Shown piece after piece: positions 50,293 through 61,398 of a DNA stretch of 64,000 nt. The notes beneath the pieces are model-generated. The model was not told the DNA's origin, made no database searches, and saw only the letters and a list, made by a program, of their open reading frames with translations. Both the position numbers and the translations under genes were made by a program. This stretch comes from Phytoseiulus persimilis (taxonomy: Eukaryota > Arthropoda > Arachnida > Mesostigmata > Phytoseiidae), in the NCBI GenBank assembly GCA_037576195.1, contig CM075103.1, forward strand, positions 34,556,723 to 34,620,722. The letters run 5' to 3'. Position 1 is the stretch's first letter, and the number at the start of each line of letters is the position of its first letter.

Positions 50293-51325
50293 CCGAGGGC
50301 GAACAGTTTGACCAGTGAAGGAAAAGCGACGATCGATGCATTCTTTGAATGTGGCCTGACTTATAGAGCTATCGGAGCTAAAATCAAGCGTTCGCAACAA
50401 GTTTTGTCGAGCTATCTCAAGAACCCAGATCTCTACAGCCGTAAAAAGAAGCGTGGTGTGAAGTCAAAGCTTTCGCCGGCCGATAAGAGGCGCAGTTGCC
50501 GCGCTGCATCAAACTCAACACGTTCGAGCACGCAATCAGACGAGATCCTGAACTTTGTGTGACTTCGAGGCGGATTCGTCAGGTGATCAATGAGCAAGAA
50601 CACCTCCAATCGGCCGGAATGAGGTGCGCCGTCGACCTTGAAACCTTCTCACATTGATGCTCGGCTGATTTCGCGAAGAAAATATGACACGAAGGTGGAA
50701 AGCGGTAGGATCGTTGCGAGAGAATCCTGTAGAATCACATGGAGCTTCTTTGCTTCCATTGAGACAATTACTTCCATTGGTTCTCTTCGGCGATGAAAGA
50801 AAGTTCTCCCTCGACGGGCCGGCCGGCTTCAAACACTACCGGAGGAATTTAAGGAAGGAACCAATGATCTTTTCACGACGCAATTTCGGGAAGGATCGGT
50901 CATGTGTTGGTGTGCTTTGGGTCCGTGGGGAAAGTGGAACTAGCGTTTCCTGATTAAGCATTGAGTCCATATAATATAGAGGGATGCTTGACTTTCGTCC
51001 TTTTACCTTTTTTAGGGGGTTCCGCCCCCTCTAACTGATTTGTACCAATATGATAATGCATCTGTGCATGCCAGCTCGACTACAAATCGATGGTTGGAGT
51101 CCGATGGAAGAAGATCAAGGTTGTCAAGTGACCAGCGTGCAGCCCTGACTTGAATCGCATGGAGAACCTCTGGGGCATCGTCGCTCGGCGGTATACACAG
51201 AAAACAGGCGATTCGAGAATGTGGATGATTTGAAAGAGGCATGGTGATTGCTTGAAGCATTATTGGGCAAGAAACAATTGATAATCTCATTTCTTCCATG
51301 CCAGGTCGCGTGTTTCCAGGTCATA
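50293..51325 (+). pseudogene. Decayed Tc1/mariner-family transposase
   Basis: The intact form cuts and pastes its own element through an N-terminal helix-turn-helix domain and a D,D,D/E catalytic domain. The HTH part is readable at 50308-50562 (LTYRAIGAKIKRSQQVLSSY, then SPADKRR and AASNSTRS). After several frame changes and stops, the catalytic region is seen at about 50780-50890: LFGDERKFSLDGPAGF with the first catalytic Asp, then RNLRKEPMIFSRRNFG. Near 51140-51240 come SPDLN-like and ENLWGIVARR, then YTENRRFENVDDLKEA. Multiple frameshifts and in-frame stops make it inactive. A short GGGGGTTCCGCCCCC hairpin lies at 51015-51031 within it. I could not define its terminal inverted repeats. Confidence 0.9.
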
Positions 51326-52117
51326 TCGAGGAAGGGGGGACAACTAAACCGTTGAGAAGCCTTTGATGTGTCATTCGATCAGGTAGAATAATCGCAAATA
51401 GATTCGATTCTCGAAGCATTTTCGGCCGATTTTCGCTGTTCATGCATCGTACTCGATGAGAAGGATCTGGGGGTCACTACAAAGCCTTGGAACATCTTTC
51501 TTCTCTCGACTTGACTGGCGCACGGGGTCAAGTCCGAGGGTTTCCATGTGGTGTTTAGATTCGTGGAAATATGCACCTGATTTTGAAAGCATTTCCTTCA
51601 GTGTATTAGAACAGAACAACAACGCTATCGAAGCCAGGAGCAGTATTGGAGTCAGAAAAAAATTGAAAGCAGCTCAAAAGACGACCTCGAGGATTCCCAA
51701 TAGAAAAAAACTAGAGAATCAGGACGTTGAATTTACGTGAGTCATCCCAAATCAACAAAGAAGCATGCCTTTGCTCGTAAAACGTGCAGAAATCGGCGCC
51801 AGTCCCACATTTCAGAATTTGCAACATTTCCTGATCGGATCGTGAGGGAGTTGTAACAAACGAGTCTTTATGAGACGTGTTTTGAGATGTCGTGTATCCG
51901 TTAATAGCAGAACCTTCTTTCTCATGAAAGAGGAGAAGCTTCCTGGAAATCATACAAAGTTTTCTCTCATGTGGAAACTTTTCCCTGGGGAGGATATGGA
52001 GGAGTTGTGGTATCTCTCCTCCGTCTCTGGCTATGACTCGTTCAATATTACCAGGCGTGAAAACGATGGTATCGGTGAAGGATCTGTTCGGGATCATGTC
52101 TCCGGGCGTTCTCCCAT
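51326..52117. other. Stretch after the transposase relic, no recognised gene
   Basis: A minus-strand open frame of 128 codons (51711-52097) is the longest, but it shows no family motif and overlaps open + frames. It is unresolved. Confidence 0.35.
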
Positions 52118-52235
52118 ATAACCGCGGTTATTTGCGGTTTATAACCGCGGTTTTCGGTCCTAATTTTTGCGGTTAACCGCCATTGCGGTTATCGGTTAAC
52201 CGTAACCGCGGTTATTTAGAAATGCGGTTATTTGC
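52118..52235. repeat. Clustered palindromic AACCGCGGTT repeats
   Basis: About 118 bases contain three copies of the self-complementary AACCGCGGTT, with further partial copies (TTGCGGTT, GGTTAACCG) between them. The cluster can fold on itself many ways and differs sharply from its flanks. It looks like a simple repeat or the tip of a transposon; no coding sense. Confidence 0.75.
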
Positions 52236-52615
52236 AAGCCTAGTTGGAATCCATTCGACAAGTGTATTTTATATTCTCGAGAAATTCTAGAAATGAGTGG
52301 TGCTCGAAGTAAGAGTAGAAACCATAATGTGAGGAACACAGGTGAGGTAGTTCGAATGCTCCTTAAGTGACGTCCCAGCACCAGTGATCGAAGTTACTCT
52401 GTTCAGACTTCGAGCCTTCGGCTGTTGTGGAGGCGTCGGGAGAATGCGATGCTAGAGTCCCCGAAGTTCTCCCGTCATGCCGCGATTATCGTCAGTCGAC
52501 GCGAGATCATCGAGTATTCTGGTTCCGATTTCTGAATTGGGCCGCGGCGAACAACGGTGGAAAGAGAGATTCCTTTGTGGCGGCTCTGATTATTGAACTC
52601 CTCGCTGAGTTCAGG

Positions 52616-53406
52616 TCACAATGTGTCTATTTTTGCCCTCTGATTCCCTAACGAAGCGAATCCGATCTCATGGTGGCCGCTCTCAATGAAAAGTGGAGTA
52701 GTCAGAACGATACTTGCATGAGCAACTATATCGAGACTACAACCAAAATCAGTAGCCAAAATCATAAATCTGGAATTAGCCATCCATGTGCTCCCCAGCG
52801 CATTCTGGCGACTCATTATAGCGGAAGCTTCATTGATGAGACTATTTTGTCCAATACACATCCTACGGGTTCTGACCCTTCTTTCCTGCATGATTCTCCC
52901 GATACGCTCTTCCCAGTAAATCATAACCACATGTGGTACAGCGCAGCCTATGCCATATATGATTGAATTGAGTCTACGTTACACTTCGAGAACGTGGCGT
53001 AGATATCACACTGACGAAAGTGAATGTTGATAGCAAGAAGAGCCGGTCATGTACATTTTCGATGAGTCCGTTTGTCCAGGCGAGTATCTTACAGCAATGT
53101 TTATAAGTCTCAAGATGCTGTTGTGAGGAGTAATTCTCAAAGCATACGGTGAGGTCAGAGTAAAACAGCGTCCCAATCAAGTTCATCCAAAGGAGGCGAA
53201 TTGCGGCGAGGGAAAAGGGAGTGTTATCAAGACCAATCGGACGTCAGCCTCTTCTCACTTCAAGACGCTCCATCTGAAGAGCCATCAGGCTTAGAAGCAG
53301 AATGATATACGCGATACCCAGAGAGAGCTCAGCTGTGGTTACATGACGGCACGTCCCGCTGAGAAATCGCTCGAGCTCGTTCCGGTTCCGTGAAACCCAT
53401 CCTCCT
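52616..53406 (-). CDS. Possible fragments of a multi-membrane-span chemoreceptor
   Basis: Three minus-strand frames are rich in hydrophobic helices and read well as protein. At about 53406-53250 is a segment with LSLGIAYIILLLSLMALQME. At about 53226-52974 is MNLIGTLFYSDLTVCFENYS, then HDRLFLLSTFTFVSVI. At about 52930-52616 is FGCSLDIVAHASIVLTTPLF. The spacing of cytosolic linkers and helices resembles arthropod gustatory receptors, but I cannot show splice joins with matching phase or the family's C-terminal motif. It may be a pseudogene or chance. Confidence 0.25.
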
Positions 53407-54189
53407 TGCCATTCCTCCGACGATTATTCCTGCGTAATCACAAGGGTGTGTATAAACGCCACTGAGATTCGAACGATACGAGTCGGAGAGAAGGGCCGTG
53501 AAGAAGCAAAGCCAGCGATTTCGAGCGCTGGCCATATCACCAAGTCATCGGGCGGCATCCGGTCCGCACAATAGACGAAACAAAGTGAGAGCTTTCATGA
53601 AAACTGAATGACTCCACAGCTCCTTCGAACATTAGCGTGGTGTGCTCCAGGACGAACCGCATTTCGCGACCGGGACACGCTGCTCATCGTGACTTTCGTG
53701 TGCTCTCTGGGCGGAACAGCTCATGATAGGGCGTTGTCGTGATGTTTAGGACAATCGAGCCCTCATTTTAAGTGGACACCTCTTTCGGCGAGTAGGGTGT
53801 CCATCGATACGTAACACCTGATTAGATTAGAGATTGATCTTTCTTCATCGGCTGTCGAATGAGAAATTCGAATACGAGGAGTGAGATGTGGGGTATAGCG
53901 CGGATTTCAAGCATGATCGAGGCTTCGAGGTGGTTCCTTATGAAACACTAGCCGGCCCCTGATCAGAGACTATATGCTGACAGACAGACATTGCCTACCA
54001 TGTAGTGTCATAAGACCTTTAGGAGTCGCCACCAATACATGTGAGCAAATCCAATCTGGCAGTTCCTGGCACGGAGGTACGTTCTACCTCTCCAATTGGG
54101 TCAGCACCATTTCGGAACAGTCTCCTTAGTCGGGCCTGATCAGCGCATGTTGTTCCCCCAAAAGTGTGTTTTTTTCCCCCTTCTTACCT
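53407..54189. other. Stretch without a recognised gene
   Basis: No convincing exon, repeat or RNA gene is visible. If the chemoreceptor fragments to the left are real, its 5' end should lie here. Confidence 0.35.
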
Positions 54190-54400
54190 AGGATCCGAAA
54201 GTGTGGTGAGATCGGTTCCGGAGTCACCTCCTGGGACTCGCCCAGAACATGAACAGAGGTACCTCCGGAATCACCTACCCGGATTCCAAGAGGTATGATC
54301 AGATCGACCTCGGAATCACCCCCTAGGCTCCGAGAAGTGTGGTGAGATGGACCCCGGAGACGCCCATCTGAGACTCCCAAGTACACGAATAAATAGACCC
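54190..54400 (-). repeat. Minisatellite array B (same ~45-base family, reverse orientation)
   Basis: Diverged units of the array A family lie on the minus strand: CCGGAGTCACCTCC, CCGGAATCACCTACC and GATCAGATCGACCTCGGAATC are complements of its GGTGATTCCGG and GTCGATCTGACC cores. Spacing is less regular than in array A. Confidence 0.7.
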
Positions 54401-56440
54401 TGCTATGTCCGTCCCTCTGAGCCGCCCAAGAAAACATGCCGTTCAATGAGGACAAACAAACAAACAGACCCTAGAGTTTTATATATATAGATGTATAGAA
54501 GAGAGGAATAGCTGGGAACGAGGAGGGATGAAGATGGGGAGGGTGTATCCCATGACCTCGAGGAGATGCTGGGAGTCAGCTGGCGTCATATCGGGGCGGT
54601 GCACCGTATCGTCAAGATCCGCATACCGGTGATAGTTTGGTGAGGGTCACAGTTGGGGTGGATGACGAGGGGGGGCTGGGGGTGGCCTTTGTTCTTCCTT
54701 GTGAACCGCCCTACAGCAACAACAACATGCCCTTTGTTCCAAATCGATTCCGATCAATCCCGGAGGAGTTCATCCCCGGGGGGTCGAGCACGTGAACTTG
54801 TTGACTATTTGTCTCCTCTCGTTCAGGTATAGACGGTCGTCTTTGGCTGGGTTTCCTCCTCCTATGAATTTCAGGGTTTACTAGGGTCCTAGGTTTTACT
54901 GAAGTTGATGAAGTCGATGAAGACTGCGTGCAGGTGTGCGGGAGGTCGGTCAGTGATTGTTTGAACATCCTCCAGGAGGGTCTCGCACGCTGCTAGTACG
55001 GAGCGTGTGTTTCGGAAACCGTCTTGCGATCTGGGATGATTCCGCGAACGGTGGAGAAAAGGGACCAGGCAACGATGTCTGCAAAAAGTTCGCGAAGGCT
55101 TCGGAGTCCACAGGCCACGACGGACTGATGGGATGTGAGAGTCCCAGCCAACAGTGGGGTTGTCGGTCCGCGAGTAATACTGTACTATTTCAGCTTGCTA
55201 TCAGTGATCGAGCGACGCTTCTCTGAGTAGCTTTTTGTGCTGATGGATTTCATCCTCATGCTTTCATTCCCAGGGTCAGTTGGTCTTTGAGTATCTTGCC
55301 TGGAGAGTGCCCTTTTCATGACGCTGCCATTCAGGGTTCCAAAAAGGAGCAGGTTCAGTCAACGCTCAGAGGAACAACGCGCAGGAACAAAAGCGCGCTA
55401 GGGCCGCTTCGAATTTTCGTTCGAGTTATGAAGTTTTAGGTCCCCGTGTACGAATCATGCAGATCCCTGACTCCGAGATTCCTGGAGAGGACTGAGTCGG
55501 CACACCGAAGGTGAATTCGGATTCCTTGAAGCCAATATGGGCCTGCTGAGGACGCTCCAAATTGCTGCGGGGCCGAAGGAGATGCAGTTCAGTCATCAGT
55601 GATGAGAATCCTGTATTCAGTCTATAACCTGGGTAGAAGCTCTTCGACTGTCGTTATATTCCTTCTATGGAACGATTCAATGTCGGGCTTCATAACGAGG
55701 CGAAGCATCATCTACTCATAACTCTCGAGGGGCCTCGGAGGAAGCCTCTTCACCCGAGATGGAATCTCATTTCGCGCTGCCCACAAGCTTCAGGAATGAA
55801 GTCAGACGGTCCGCTGGTTCGAGAATTCTCGACAGATACCGCTGACACGGCGGCCTCATCCTTCAAGAACCCACGGGGCCCCGTCGGTTTCTCTAACCGC
55901 CTGCCCGCCCGACAAGACCGGATTAGAATGCATCCATTCCTGTAAACAATCGGGCCATAGAACGCACACACCATACTTCCGTATGAGACAGAGGGAGATA
56001 ATTGATATCTCTAAGGAAGTCGAGTCTGGTACGCATAGGGGCTGCCGAATAGCGCACAGTCCACTCATTCGGTGAACACAAGGAGCACGGTGAGATCGTT
56101 AACGAATCGTCAACCTGTGACGAGAATATCATAGCCGAGACCAGCAGTGCTCCTTCAGGAAAAAGAAAATCGTGAAACCGTGTCCCCTGTGATCAAAAAC
56201 AGTTTAGACGATATTGCTCAAGTCTCCAGAACTCGTTGCAAGGCGCTTCGGATTGGAAAAACTGAGTTCCCTGGTTATCCCGTCAGGTAATTGTTTCATG
56301 AAAACCATTTTTTATCGCCAAGACCGTGTTCCATCTGAGAATCGGGATATTTCTTTCGACGGTCACCCACTGGGAATTCCGGAGAGTTCTCATTTCCGAA
56401 CATTGACGTTAGCAGAGTTTATCAACTTGAGTCAACTACA
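54401..56440. other. Stretch upstream of PEX5, no recognised gene
   Basis: A short TA-rich stretch lies at about 54480-54496. Several open frames occur but none has a family motif. The PEX5 promoter and any 5' UTR exon should lie near the right end: a CTACAG acceptor sits 16 bases before the PEX5 start codon. Confidence 0.4.
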
Positions 56441-56456
56441 GGTCGGAGCTTTCGCG

Positions 56457-58581
56457 ATGAGGGATCTGGTCGGAGCTGCTTGTGGAACTCAGAATCCTCT
56501 TGTGAGGCTTTCCCAGCACGTACGCGGAGATGTCGCGAGACAACAAGATGGTCTTGGCTCTGCCGTGTCAACTTCAGGTTCTGGGCCCTCTCGTCAGGCC
56601 CCAGGGACATTCCACATGGCAATCTTCTACAAGAAATGCGTGTAGTAGAAAAAGGTGGGAGAGAGAACTTGCTTTTTGGCATCGTCGAAATCTGATGCTG
56701 TGTTCTGCCTGACACCTCTACCGTTTCTTCCTCCAGGGGCGAATCAGTGGGCCAATGAATTCCAACCGGCACAAGCAATACATTCCGATTGGGGGAAGGA
56801 ATTCCTGCGAGGATCATCGGAGCAGAATCAGGGGCTCCCGAACTCGACCGCTCTACCGCAACCTGGTGCTCCGCAGCCGCTTTACGGGCTTCAAAGCCCC
56901 TACATGCACTCCATGGAGAGGTTCCGACCGCCGATGGCTCAGAACACGGCCACAGCTGTAGAAATGGCGCAGAAGATATTTTGACGCAGAGTGAGTTGAA
57001 GGCCGCCGACGAGAAGTCAAACTTGATCAAAGTCGCCAGAGAATACGTTCAGAGCGAGGGCAGTGTTGACGTCAAGCAGACAGACTTCTACAAGTTCGTC
57101 GAGCATGTGGCTGATGAGAAGCAGCAGCAACAGAGGAGAACTTCAGGAGAAACTTCGGCACCCAGAGAGGGAGTCGCAAAGGATGATACGAAGTTCTGGC
57201 ACGATGTGTCCGCAAGATGGAACGAATCGAAGTCCAACATGGCTGGCGAATTTTGGGCTCAGAGCCGGGACATTCTCCCGGAGTCCTACCGGAGCTATCG
57301 CTTCAACGAGCAGACACACCTATCGACGAGTCCGTGGTACAAAATCCATTCGAAGAAGGTCTACAGAAACTGAAGCAAGGCGATCTGCCGTCCGCGGTGT
57401 TGTTGTTCGAAGCTGCCGTCAAGAAGGACAGTTCCAATGCCGAAGCATGGCAGTATTTAGGAACGACGCAAGCCCAGAACGAACAGGACGTTCAAGCGAT
57501 TGCCGCGCTACGTCAGTGTAACTCCTTGGATCCCGCGAACTTGGTTGCGCTCATGGCGCTCGGTGTGAGCTACTATAACGAAGGATTGCAGAGACAAGCA
57601 TGCGAAGCACTGCGCGAGTGGCTTCGACAGAATCAAGAGTATTCCCATCTGATCGCTGTAGGTCTACATTACTTGAAGTTCATGCTGTCTATCTTTCCCA
57701 ATTTCATGAGATCAGACCGGAATATATTTGACGCCGTTCTGAACGATTCGAACCCACAGCACGCAGAACCTCAGTTGGATAACAGTGTTAACATAACAAC
57801 AATGGAGAAGAAAGCACACGAGGAAATCACGGATTTGTACATAAGAGCCGCTCAGATCCGTCCAGAAAATCCCGATGCAGATGTTCAGTCCGGCCTCGGT
57901 GTTTTGTTGAAACATGAGCTTCGAGTTCGACAAAGCGATCGATTGTTTCAAGGCTGCAGTCTCAGTTAGGCCTGCGGATGCTGGGTCGTGGAACAGGTCA
58001 GTGCTGGGTCTGCTGTCGACGCCGGGAATCATTGAATTCATCTGGCTTCTGTAGGCTGTTAGTGATGGAGCATTCCCATTATTTTTCCAGGCTCGGAGCC
58101 ACCCTTGCAAACAGTGGACGATCTGCGGAAGCTGTTGAGGCTTACAGGCACGCTCTGCAGATCTATCCCGGCTATATAAGAGCCAGATTCAACCTGGAAT
58201 CAGCTGCATAAATATGAGCTGCTACAACGAGGCAGCCGAACACTTCATTTCTGCTCTGAATTTGCAGGTCAGGATCTGGAGGGATACCTCCAAGCTATCG
58301 ACGAAATTTCCTCAATCATGCTCCATACAGACAGTGACGAATCTGATGATCGGTGACGAATAATTGTGCATTCGGCATACTGAGCTTCCCTATCTGATCT
58401 CTCATGCTTTCAGAACAACGCCAAAGCTGATCAATATATGTTGTCTCGCAATTCGGCGATGTCGGACAACATTTGGAACACGCTCCGCATGACTATAACT
58501 CTGATGAATCGACCCGATTTGTTCAGCGTGGTGGAAGCGAGAGATTTGAGGAAACTCAGCGATATATTCCTGAAAACCTGA
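56457..58581 (+). CDS. PEX5: Peroxisomal targeting signal 1 receptor (PEX5), recognisable throughout but with four frameshifts
   Basis: PEX5 binds C-terminal SKL signals in the cytosol and carries matrix proteins into peroxisomes. Exons: 56457-56577 ([10 protein letters not shown], including the N-terminal Cys used for ubiquitin-driven recycling), 56737 to about 57657 (WANEF and WGKEF pentapeptides that bind PEX14/PEX13, then TPRs with [10 protein letters not shown] and [13 protein letters not shown]), about 57713-57996 (DVQSGLGVL), 58091-58267 ([25 protein letters not shown]) and 58414-58581 ([17 protein letters not shown], ending SDIFLKT). Exon phases at clear junctions match. The frame slips by one base near 56980, 57310, 57910 and 58196, each inside a conserved block. 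The 57658-57712 intron is uncertain. Introns are kept, so it is not a retrocopy. Sequencing indels are likelier than a pseudogene, because neighbouring essential genes show the same defect. Confidence 0.9.
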
Positions 58582-58835
58582 GCTGCTCAACTCGTTCGGA
58601 TGAATCTCGCCCGTATGCCAGATCTGATGCAATACTTGACGTTATTCCTGAAAAATTGTTGTCTATTCGGAGGTCCTCCTGTTCGAGGTTATCCTTCGTC
58701 TTTGTTTATGGGGAAACATACCCTGATTGTGGAATGGGCATCCAGCGACGGATGCTCAGAGGCCAAACGATGGTATTTGACAAAGCTCTTTGTGATGGAG
58801 AACCTGCTCAATGTTCATGACGCCGTCGGGGACGG
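58582..58835. other. Putative PEX5 3' UTR
   Basis: This lies between the PEX5 stop and the first downstream AATAAA. Open frames here have no family motif. Confidence 0.4.
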
Positions 58836-58841
58836 AATAAA
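58836..58841 (+). promoter_or_regulatory. Candidate polyadenylation signal of PEX5
   Basis: AATAAA on the same strand, 255 bases after the PEX5 stop codon. Confidence 0.5.
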
Positions 58842-58924
58842 AGGCTCGAGCCCTTACACTATATAATCTGTTCCGTCAATCAGTGTGTGAGGTTGTCATC
58901 TTTTCTGGCTGGCCCTCCTGATAG

Positions 58925-59175
58925 ACTTTGGGGGAGGGGGGGGGTTCCGGAATCAATCTGACCCTACTTTCCGGAATCTACAGAGGTAATTCCGGCATCG
59001 ATCGGACCATACCTTCCGGAGTCCGAGGATGTAGTTCTAGGGTCGATCGAACCGTATTTCCCGGTCCAGGGAGGTGATTCCGGAGTTCGATCTGGAAATT
59101 ACTTCTCGGAGTCTATGGGGGTGATTCCGGGGTCGATCTGACCACACTCTCCCGGCCCTGTGGAGGTGATTAGGG
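58925..59175 (+). repeat. Minisatellite array C (same ~45-base family)
   Basis: Five to six diverged units repeat GGTGATTCCGGGGTCGATCT plus GACCATACTTTCCGGAGTC-like sequence, preceded by a G-rich stretch at about 58930-58944. Orientation matches array A and opposes array B. It begins roughly 85 bases past the PEX5 polyadenylation signal. Confidence 0.8.
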
Positions 59176-60578
59176 GCTCGATTCGACGTCTGCAAGTGCC
59201 AACAAGAGCCTAGAAGACAGTCCACGAGACTCTACGGGGCTTCTTGCGATTGTGAGTTCAGAAAACGAGCTTCAGGAACACTCGAAGAAGCAATTCAGTG
59301 TCGGATTCGAGGAGCTTATCCGCAAAACACGACAGGGCTTCAAACATCCGAAGAGATCATCGACGTGGATTCCGAGAAGCCCCAGCACAGACCACTGAAC
59401 GAAGTGCTGCCGAAATCAGTCGGCGGAGGATCGGCTGGTGATTCATAACGTGGGATCACATTCATTGGATGAACCTCAATCATACACTCTGGATCGACTA
59501 TGGTCATGATCGGGTCGTGTACCGTGGAATTTGATACTTCCACAGAGCAAGGCACACTCCTTCTTGAGAGGATGAGCCCTGACGTATTCCTGATGAAAGG
59601 CCCCATGCTGACCACCTGGCTGGATCGGATCAGGTGCGTTCTTCTTATTCGGAACGCTTCCCGCGTCCGGTCGGCAGTGGTTTGGGAATGGGACCAAGGT
59701 CACTGCACAGTATGGTGTTTCACTTGACGTGCGATGTCGAATATTTGCTCATTCAGGGATGGGGGAAGAGCGATTGCCGATGAGTCTATACATAGAGTAG
59801 AGCTTTTTAGTGCGGACGGTAACTCCCTGGAGCGTTTGTCCATTTCGTTCGTCAATTTCGTGACATGCAGCCGCCGAAATACACTCCTGTCCTACCGGAT
59901 CGCCGTCAGGGGACGACGCGAAACTCAACAGGGTATGTAAGAGTAGGGGTATGGCTCGTCCGAAGTTCTCGGTTCCATATGAAATCGAATTCTCGGGATG
60001 TCTGCCTCAGGCACGCGCGGAGCAAATTATGGCTTCCCAACTTCACCCAACCCCACTCGGGGAACCCATGTTCACGCGCTTTCTAAATGAACACCGTTTC
60101 GTTCGGAGCCGCATCATGCTCAATCAATGCTTTGCAACCACGGAACTCCGTTGTCCAAAGACCACATCCCCAGGCCATTGCACTGAGGCTGTCGGACCAT
60201 AAAACCGGAGCGCCACGTCTTCCGGGACCAGAGGATCTCAGGGACGTTCGCATTTTCCGTTTCGAGAACCGGGTTCGCGCCGGTTCGTTTCAAAGAGCCA
60301 TTAGGATTACTCGAAAATCGGCACTCTGCGACCCACGACACAGCCCGATCGACTCCTCTCTACTTTGTGTTTGCGACGGGCGTAGATTATCGGCCGAACT
60401 CGTGTGACAGAGCATTTCGAGCGACATCACTAGAGCAACTCCAGCGTCCTCACTATATGGGAAGCGGGAATATTGCCTGCGAAAGGTGGCCAGAGACTGC
60501 TATCGGAGTGGAACATAGGCGATCAAGTGCATGAACCGGAGCAATTTCCAACTCTTCAGATCCGCATGAATGCGGGAA
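59176..60578. other. Stretch without a recognised gene
   Basis: Several short open frames on both strands have no family motif and no convincing exon chain. No repeats beyond the adjoining array were noted. Confidence 0.4.
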
Positions 60579-60584
60579 TTTATT
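60579..60584 (-). promoter_or_regulatory. Candidate polyadenylation signal of the glycine-rich peptide gene
   Basis: TTTATT on the + strand reads AATAAA on the minus strand, 50 bases beyond the stop codon of the glycine-rich peptide. This supports that gene being expressed. Confidence 0.6.
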
Positions 60585-60633
60585 ACAGTACAGTGCTGAT
60601 AGGTTGAAGACTCGAAACTACCTTGCATAGATG

Positions 60634-60978
60634 CTATTTTCGGTAGCGCCTCGGATGCTCATCGGGCGGTAGATAAGCGTGATAACCCCAAGAAGCGAAC
60701 TCTTGTCCGGGTCTCCCTTGAGTGGGTCCTCTGAAAACTTTGACGTGGACGTGGCCGCGTCCGCCGCCACCGCCGCCTCCACCACCTCCTTGACTCTGCG
60801 CAGGGGTCACCAGGGAAGCAAGCACGGACCCCAGCACGAGAATAGTTTGCTCAGAATGGTTATCCTGGAATCAGGCGAGAGAGGCCGGGCTCAATGACGG
60901 AAATCTTACTGCCTGGGATTGGTACAACGTCTAGAGAGGAATCGAATGCCTGAGACGTACACTGCTACCTCACCTCAT
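60634..60978 (-). CDS. Small secreted glycine-rich, basic peptide
   Basis: A first coding exon of five bases (60978-60974, ATGAG then a GTGAGG donor) joins, across a 109-base intron ending TTCCAG, to an exon at 60864-60634. The second exon encodes a hydrophobic stretch (VLGSVLASLVTPAQS), ten glycines, GRGHVHVKVFRGPTQG, then a His/Tyr/Pro-rich basic tail ending RRYRK. One base must be added near 60841-60848 for the ATG and hydrophobic core to share a frame; the join then gives a textbook signal peptide of about 25 residues. The mature product would be about 50 residues. Glycine-rich secreted peptides in mites and ticks include cuticular, cement and antimicrobial kinds; the sequence does not tell which. 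The nearby AATAAA supports the call. Confidence 0.6.
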
Positions 60979-61398
60979 TTCGACGAGTTTGAAGTATTCG
61001 TGCAGACCTGTCTGGTGGATGCTCCAAACGAAAGCCACAAAAGCACTTTTATCTAGGGTTGTTGTTCGAGCGGAGGGCTCACCAACTTAAAAAACGAGCG
61101 CGATCCTTCCTCATTCCCTTCTGCTCGTGAAAAGTGTTCGCAAGAATCGGGAGCTGAAAACCGCGACACGCTCTTTTTTTCGCGGAAGAGACCCACCGGT
61201 GAGAACATTTTTGGCACCATCGCTAATGTGCGGAAGCTCTTTTTCGGCTCAACTGTTCGTCCGGGTGCTGGACAAGTGAAGACAAGAGGAGTTACACCGG
61301 AAATCCGAAGCGTGACAGGTCGATCCGCTTCAGAACTCATTTTTTGCAGAACGATTCGTCACTGGATTCATGGTTTGAACATACATTCACTAGTTCGA
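60979..61398. other. Upstream region of the glycine-rich peptide gene
   Basis: About 420 bases hold the likely promoter of the peptide gene and the 3' flank of the possible gene that follows. No clear signals were seen. Confidence 0.35.

Noticed and set aside
57712-58110. Minus-strand open frame across PEX5
   Set aside because: It is antisense to conserved TPR-coding sequence and is a shadow.
48344-59175. Regular repeats considered as CRISPR-like arrays
   Set aside because: Units are tandem and diverged without unique spacers, and the DNA is eukaryotic; they are minisatellites.
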